Assembly (NCBI GenBank): GCA_014859785.1
Contig: JACUTP010000059.1
Span: 1-9,682, forward strand
Direction of reading: 5' to 3'
Length of the DNA: 9,682 bases
From: Candidatus Methanoperedentaceae archaeon
GTDB lineage: Archaea > Halobacteriota > Methanosarcinia > Methanosarcinales > Methanoperedenaceae
Of this stretch, positions 6,961 through 9,682 are shown in pieces; within the stretch, counting starts at the first letter, position 1, and each line of letters starts with the position of its first letter. A model generated the notes under the pieces. That model did no database searches. It was not told the DNA's origin and saw only the letters and a program-made list of their open reading frames with translations. A program made the translations under genes and the position numbers.

Positions 6961-7755
6961 TTATTTAATTTTAATTTCTCTATCATGCAATTGCAGTGAC
7001 AGGATTAACTCGTTTAGTGGCATCATGGTCGCAATGAGCGGTATGTGCTCTATTTCGGCAATTTTTGTGGCTATATTGTCAACCTCTGGTGCCGAAAGCC
7101 CGTGAAGAATCATCAAAGCTGGTTTTAAATTCGTTACCCTCAGTGCCACCATCGGCGACCTGCCGGTTGAAACTTTTGTAAATATCATAGCCCGGTCAGA
7201 ACTCCACCCGTAAAGCTTCTGGAACTCGCTATGGGATAGCTGGATTATAGCTTTATAACTATCGACAATGGTGTACCCGTACAGTGGTTTGATATATTCA
7301 CTGCCAGGAGTATACACCACCTCGCCCTTTACCAGTTCGGTAAATTCTTCTGTCGTAATAGGGGAAAGGTATTCGTGAATGTCATAAATGGGATCTGTAT
7401 TGAAACCACCCAGTAATATATTCTCATATGAGCGGATTTTTGCCCCGCCATGGGCTGTATCCATTTTCAGGATGGCTTCAACTATTTTACTTACGATAAA
7501 AATACCAGGAGATTTCCTTCTCCCGCTTTCGTAATCACTTATGACAGAAGGTGAGACTTTTAAATACGCCGCAAGGTCTGACTGTGAAATCTCAAAAACT
7601 GACCGCCATTTTTTTAATGTTTCACCCGGGTTACCAGAGAGGGTAATCTCCCCTGCCATTTTTTCAGCAAGCCTTGCCCTGATATCCTCATACTGAAAAT
7701 TAATACCAGGGGCACTCTTTGAACTTGCCCGGGCAGTAACTGTGTTATCATTCAT
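6961..7755 (-). CDS. XRE-type HTH transcriptional regulator (COG1709-like), likely mevalonate operon regulator
   Basis: This protein resembles the archaeal regulators grouped as COG1709. With the start at 7755 it has 264 residues. A Cro/XRE helix-turn-helix lies at about 44-97 (LKKWRSVFEISQSDLAAYLK, then VSPSVISDYESGRRKSPG). A C-terminal domain (about 130-264) includes YGWSSDRAMIFTKVSTGRS and EIEHIPLIATMMPLNELI and may sense a ligand, though no ligand is known to me. The frame is also open to an ATG at 7785, but that codon overlaps a good TATA box (7784-7791). The ATG at 7753-7755 sits about 32 bp from the centre of that box, fitting a nearly leaderless transcript and explaining the lack of a Shine-Dalgarno. 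It is the first gene of the mevalonate string, 32 bp before HMG-CoA synthase. Repeats around the promoter suggest autoregulation. Confidence 0.85.
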   Translation of the reverse strand: MNDNTVTARASSKSAPGINFQYEDIRARLAEKMAGEITLSGNPGETLKKWRSVFEISQSDLAAYLKVSPSVISDYESGRRKSPGIFIVSKIVEAILKMDTAHGGAKIRSYENILLGGFNTDPIYDIHEYLSPITTEEFTELVKGEVVYTPGSEYIKPLYGYTIVDSYKAIIQLSHSEFQKLYGWSSDRAMIFTKVSTGRSPMVALRVTNLKPALMILHGLSAPEVDNIATKIAEIEHIPLIATMMPLNELILSLQLHDREIKIK

Positions 7756-7758
7756 GGT

Positions 7759-7821
7759 ATCGAAATGGTAACGATGTACAGGCATATAAAATTAACGAAT
7801 GTGGCATCGTCAAATAACGAT
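7759..7821. promoter_or_regulatory. Candidate operator cluster: TAACGA repeats and ATCG...CGAT dyads
   Basis: TAACGA occurs at 7769-7774, 7793-7798 and 7815-7820, spaced 24 and 22 bp, roughly two helical turns. The outer two copies are halves of dyads, ATCG-N9-CGAT at 7759-7775 and ATCG-N8-CGAT at 7806-7821. They sit on either side of the TATA box (7784-7791). XRE-family regulators bind short dyads as dimers, so this could be the operator of the adjacent regulator. This is inference from pattern and position. Confidence 0.4.
7784..7791 (-). promoter_or_regulatory. TATA box of the regulator/mevalonate operon
   Basis: On the minus strand this reads TTTTATAT, a good archaeal TATA box. It is centred about 32 bp before the ATG at 7755, which predicts transcription starting within a few bases of that codon. 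It is flanked on both sides by ATCG...CGAT dyads and by TAACGA repeats. No stronger promoter-like element is seen before HMG-CoA synthase, so this one probably drives the whole gene string. Confidence 0.5.
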
Positions 7822-7852
7822 GATTATTAATGGAAGATAAGTGAATTATTTC

Positions 7853-7864
7853 AATAAATTTATT
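7853..7864 (+). promoter_or_regulatory. Possible tRNA-Pro promoter element
   Basis: AATAAATTTATT is a perfect 12-bp AT-only palindrome about 61 bp before the mature tRNA 5' end. As a TATA box it would give a start near 7885 and a 5' leader of about 35 nt removed by RNase P. No better element lies closer, but the support is only composition and position. Confidence 0.3.
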
Positions 7865-7919
7865 GCAGGCTTTCAGAAAGAATCAAATAGTGATACGACC
7901 ACTAAGGCTATGCACCCGC

Positions 7920-7994
7920 GGGGCCGTAGGGTAGCCTGGTCCATCCTTCATGCTTGGGGTGTATGAGACTCGAGTTCAAATCTCGACGGCCCCA
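7920..7994 (+). tRNA. tRNA-Pro (anticodon GGG)
   Basis: The cloverleaf can be folded by eye. The acceptor stem GGGGCCG (7920-7926) pairs with CGGCCCC (7987-7993), with discriminator A at 7994. The D arm is GGGT/ATCC. The anticodon stem CATGC (7949-7953) pairs with GTATG (7961-7965), and the loop TTGGGGT puts the anticodon GGG at 7956-7958, reading CCC and CCU proline codons. The T arm is TCGAG-TTCAAAT-CTCGA (7970-7986). The CCA end is not encoded (ACCT follows), so it is added after transcription. No intron is seen. Two T residues between the D arm and the anticodon stem and a short variable loop are slight departures from standard numbering. Confidence 0.93.
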
Positions 7995-8001
7995 CCTGGA
8001 C

Positions 8002-8007
8002 TTTTTT
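8002..8007 (+). terminator. T-run terminator after tRNA-Pro
   Basis: Six consecutive T residues begin 8 nt after the tRNA 3' end. Archaeal RNA polymerase terminates at such T-runs without needing a hairpin. It also separates the tRNA from the convergent winged-helix gene ending at 8035. Confidence 0.45.
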
Positions 8008-8034
8008 CGATGCATAATTTTGCCCTGTTTATAA

Positions 8035-8271
8035 TTATTTTATCCCTTTCACCTTATGGCTGACCTTTGCACCAAGTTCGGTAAGGGAATACCTGCCGTT
8101 TTCAAATGATACCAGCTCTTTCCCTGCAAGCATCTCGATGTTCTTTTCAACACCTGCTATTCTTGTTGTTTTGGCTATGGTTGCACTGTCCATAGGTCCT
8201 TTTGAGTCAAGTACGGCAAGAATCTTGCCCAGCCGGTTGTTGCTTGCAACGAATCCGATTAATTCTTCCAT
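8035..8271 (-). CDS. Small winged-helix DNA-binding protein (archaeal ArsR-like)
   Basis: With the start at 8271 this is a 78-residue single-domain winged helix-turn-helix protein: MEELIGFVASNNRLGKILAV, then PMDSATIAKTTRIAGVEKNI (about 26-45, helix-turn-helix) and a wing with LVSFENGRYSLTELGAKV (about 53-70). It resembles small archaeal ArsR-like regulators that begin M(D/E)ELIGFV, which is why I chose this start; an AAGGAG (8282-8287) lies 10 nt upstream. An in-frame ATG at 8295 also has an AGGAG at ideal 6-nt spacing, and the frame opens to an ATG at 8331 inside the SRP RNA promoter. The gene lies between tRNA-Pro and the SRP RNA on the opposite strand. Its target is unknown. Proximity to stable RNA genes does not establish a regulatory link. 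Confidence 0.75.
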   Translation of the reverse strand: MEELIGFVASNNRLGKILAVLDSKGPMDSATIAKTTRIAGVEKNIEMLAGKELVSFENGRYSLTELGAKVSHKVKGIK

Positions 8272-8316
8272 GAAATCACATCTCCTTAACAGCATAATGA
8301 ACTCCTGTTGAGATAA

Positions 8317-8324
8317 CTTTATTG
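8317..8324 (+). promoter_or_regulatory. Putative TATA box of the SRP RNA, possibly shared with the divergent gene
   Basis: CTTTATTG is centred about 28 bp before the inferred SRP RNA 5' end (8348), the expected archaeal TATA spacing. The same AT-rich patch, read on the minus strand (CAATAAAG), is about 26 bp from a start near 8293, which would give the winged-helix gene a leader of about 20 nt. It may therefore serve both directions. Confidence 0.4.
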
Positions 8325-8347
8325 CATGCAAAAACTATCTGGAATGT

Positions 8348-8659
8348 GGCGGGCTAGCCCGGGTAGCTCGGCGTTACCTGTAACCCGACACCGTCGATAG
8401 CGGGGGGCGAAGCCAGAGGAAGTAGTTTTAACTATTGCCGGGCCCACAGGTTTTACTGTGAAACCCCGTCCTTTGGGGATGGTGGTGGTACAGGGGCTTT
8501 CCTGAAGGAAGGTTGCTGTATCTTAACCGCGGATAACGGTCGAGGTCCGGAAGGGAGCAGACCAGCTGCGGACAACTATCGCTCATTGGGTTGCGGGGTG
8601 GAGGCGAGCCTGCGGATTACCTGACAATGGAAGAATCTGCGACCCGAGGCGTGCCCGCT
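8348..8659 (+). ncRNA. Archaeal signal recognition particle RNA (7S RNA)
   Basis: This is the RNA scaffold of the signal recognition particle, which binds SRP54 and SRP19 and targets ribosomes making membrane or secreted proteins. The diagnostic element is helix 8, GGTCCGGAAGGGAGCAGACC at 8544-8563, with the GGAA tetraloop and the purine-rich symmetric and asymmetric loops bound by SRP54. The ends pair as helix 1, typical of archaea: GCGGGC (8349-8354) with GCCCGC (8653-8658), extended by a G-T pair. The length of about 312 nt fits archaeal 7S RNAs. The GC-rich composition contrasts with the AT-rich flanks. Exact ends are set by the pairing and may be off by a few bases. No coding frame is credible here. 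Confidence 0.93.
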
Positions 8660-8701
8660 ACTTATACTTCATGTGATTACAAATAAAACAGGTTAGTAAA
8701 C

Positions 8702-8803
8702 ATGGACATGCCATATAATTGGGACTTTATACAGTATAACATCCCTTCTGAAAAACTTGCTGGCAAAGGTAAAATTATAAACGCATCATATAATGTACGT
8801 TGA
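8702..8803 (+). CDS. Putative 33-residue micro-ORF
   Basis: A short frame (MDMPYNWDFIQYNIPSEKLA at its start, ending NASYNVR) runs from an ATG to TGA between the SRP RNA and the proline dehydrogenase gene. An AGGT lies about 10 nt before the ATG, and a weak TATA-like CTTATACTT lies at 8660-8669. The composition is balanced and protein-like (W, Y and charged residues), but a 33-codon frame can occur by chance. I recognise no family. It could also be the remnant of a larger gene or part of an untranslated stretch. Confidence 0.25.
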   Translation: MDMPYNWDFIQYNIPSEKLAGKGKIINASYNVR

Positions 8804-8828
8804 ATTGAATCGTTGTTCACCACTGCCC

Positions 8829-8835
8829 TTAAATA
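8829..8835 (+). promoter_or_regulatory. Putative TATA box of the proline dehydrogenase gene
   Basis: TTAAATA is centred about 33 bp before the ATG at 8865, implying a very short or absent leader. No convincing Shine-Dalgarno is seen (only AGGG at 8857-8860), which fits near-leaderless expression. Confidence 0.4.
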
Positions 8836-8864
8836 CCCACAAACCCAATTTTAAACAGGGTATT

Positions 8865-9682
8865 ATGAGCTTTCTATCAAGGTTTGCACGCCAGTGGATT
8901 GCAGGTGAAACACTGGACAGTGCCATAAAATATGCAGGAAAAGCGAACAACGCTGGCATAGGTGTGATTATCAATTTCCTTGGTGAGCATGTCAGGAATG
9001 CCGAAGAAGCAAAGGCAAACCTTGAGGAAAACATGCGGATACTTGAATCAATAGAAATCTCCGGGGTAAATGCCGCCCTTTCCATAAAACTCACGCAGCT
9101 CGGGCTTGATATCGATAAGAAAATGTGCCGGTCTAATGTGGAAACCATTGTCGATTCAGCATCATCAAGGGATATTTTTGTCTGGATTGACATGGAAAAC
9201 TCGCCGTATACCAGGGATACCATTGACATATACATGGATGTTCTCGGGAAATACGCAAAAGTGGGAATAGCCATACAGGCAAACCTTAAGCGAAGTGAGA
9301 AAGACGTAAAAACAATAGCAGCATCAGGCGGTATTATCAGGCTCGTCAAGGGTGCATACACTGAGAAAAAGGATATTGCTTTCATGAGCCGGAGTGAGAT
9401 AGCCATTAATTTCTCAAAGCTCATGGGCTACCTGTTCTATAAAAGCCCGTTTTTTGCCATTGCCACCCATGACGACCTGTTAATCGATGAAGCAAAAAAG
9501 GTAAACGAAGCCCACGGCAAAAGAATTGAATTCCAGATGCTTATGGGTGTAAGGGAGCGTCTGAAAAACAGGCTTGTAAGTGAAGGGGTTGTGGTGGTGG
9601 ACTATATCCCGTATGGAAAAAAATGGTTCCCGTACACCCAGCGCCGTATCAGCGAGAGGAAACGGAATATCCTGCTTGTGGT
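8865..9682 (+). CDS. Proline dehydrogenase, 3' end cut by the window
   Basis: The first 272 residues of a monofunctional proline dehydrogenase are present; typical members have about 290-310, so little is missing. The enzyme is an FAD-containing TIM barrel that oxidises L-proline to pyrroline-5-carboxylate and passes electrons to the quinone or other membrane carrier pool. Family motifs appear in order: FVWIDMENSPYT (105-116), IAIQANLKR (135-143), GGIIRLVKGAYTEK (155-168), FAIATHDD (197-204), RIEFQMLMGVRERL (220-233), and the substrate-binding YIPYGKKWFPYTQRR (247-261) with Arg260, Arg261 and Glu264. The ATG follows a TATA-like element by about 33 bp. Transcription is away from the SRP RNA. 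Whether a pyrroline-5-carboxylate dehydrogenase gene follows cannot be seen. Confidence 0.92.
   Translation, partial: MSFLSRFARQWIAGETLDSAIKYAGKANNAGIGVIINFLGEHVRNAEEAKANLEENMRILESIEISGVNAALSIKLTQLGLDIDKKMCRSNVETIVDSASSRDIFVWIDMENSPYTRDTIDIYMDVLGKYAKVGIAIQANLKRSEKDVKTIAASGGIIRLVKGAYTEKKDIAFMSRSEIAINFSKLMGYLFYKSPFFAIATHDDLLIDEAKKVNEAHGKRIEFQMLMGVRERLKNRLVSEGVVVVDYIPYGKKWFPYTQRRISERKRNILLV

Noticed and set aside
7756..7785. Ten-residue N-terminal extension of the regulator from the ATG at 7785
   Set aside because: That ATG overlaps the TATA box, and the extension would run through one of the candidate operator dyads; the ATG at 7755 fits promoter spacing better.
7920..7994. tRNA-Pro as an integration site for a mobile element
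   Set aside because: No integrase gene and no repeat of the tRNA 3' end was seen in the window.
8786..9424. 212-codon minus-strand frame opposite the proline dehydrogenase gene
   Set aside because: The plus-strand frame shows the full set of proline dehydrogenase motifs; the antisense product is low-complexity Ser/Phe/Ile-rich without a domain.

Overview
The window looks like a chromosomal segment of a euryarchaeon, most likely a methanogen or ANME-type relative of the Methanosarcinales. The evidence is an archaeal GTP cyclohydrolase of the methanopterin pathway (MptA), the archaeal mevalonate trio of HMG-CoA synthase, thiolase and DUF35 protein, an archaeal 7S (SRP) RNA, a tRNA without an encoded CCA end, and TATA-box-like promoters. 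The lineage below Euryarchaeota is an inference. I saw no insertion sequence, CRISPR array or phage gene; this reads as core chromosome.

Layout. At the left end mptA (86-1036, +) has a short leader with a perfect hairpin. It converges tail to tail, with an 8-bp overlap, on a long minus-strand gene string that runs from about 7755 down to 1029. In transcription order this string is an XRE-type regulator, HMG-CoA synthase, acetoacetyl-CoA thiolase, a DUF35 zinc-ribbon/OB protein, an ABC ATPase, an ABC-2 permease, a site-2-type (M50) membrane metalloprotease, and a small cysteine-containing membrane protein. Apart from a 32-bp gap after the regulator, neighbours are separated by about 2-10 bp or overlap, so one long transcript is likely. 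The right part holds tRNA-Pro(GGG) (7920-7994, +), a small winged-helix gene (-), the SRP RNA (about 8348-8659, +), a 33-codon micro-ORF and the first 272 codons of a proline dehydrogenase (+), cut by the window edge.

How it fits together. HMG-CoA synthase, thiolase and DUF35 protein are known in archaea to form one complex that passes acetoacetyl-CoA between active sites, feeding the mevalonate route to isoprenoid membrane lipids. The regulator at the head of the operon probably controls it: three TAACGA repeats, two of them in ATCG...CGAT dyads, surround its TATA box. The unexpected part is the second half of the operon, a membrane module (ABC exporter, intramembrane protease, small membrane protein) joined to lipid-precursor synthesis. 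Its ATPase keeps Walker A and B but departs from consensus in the Q-loop, signature and switch-histidine positions. This module is the best candidate for undescribed biology here.
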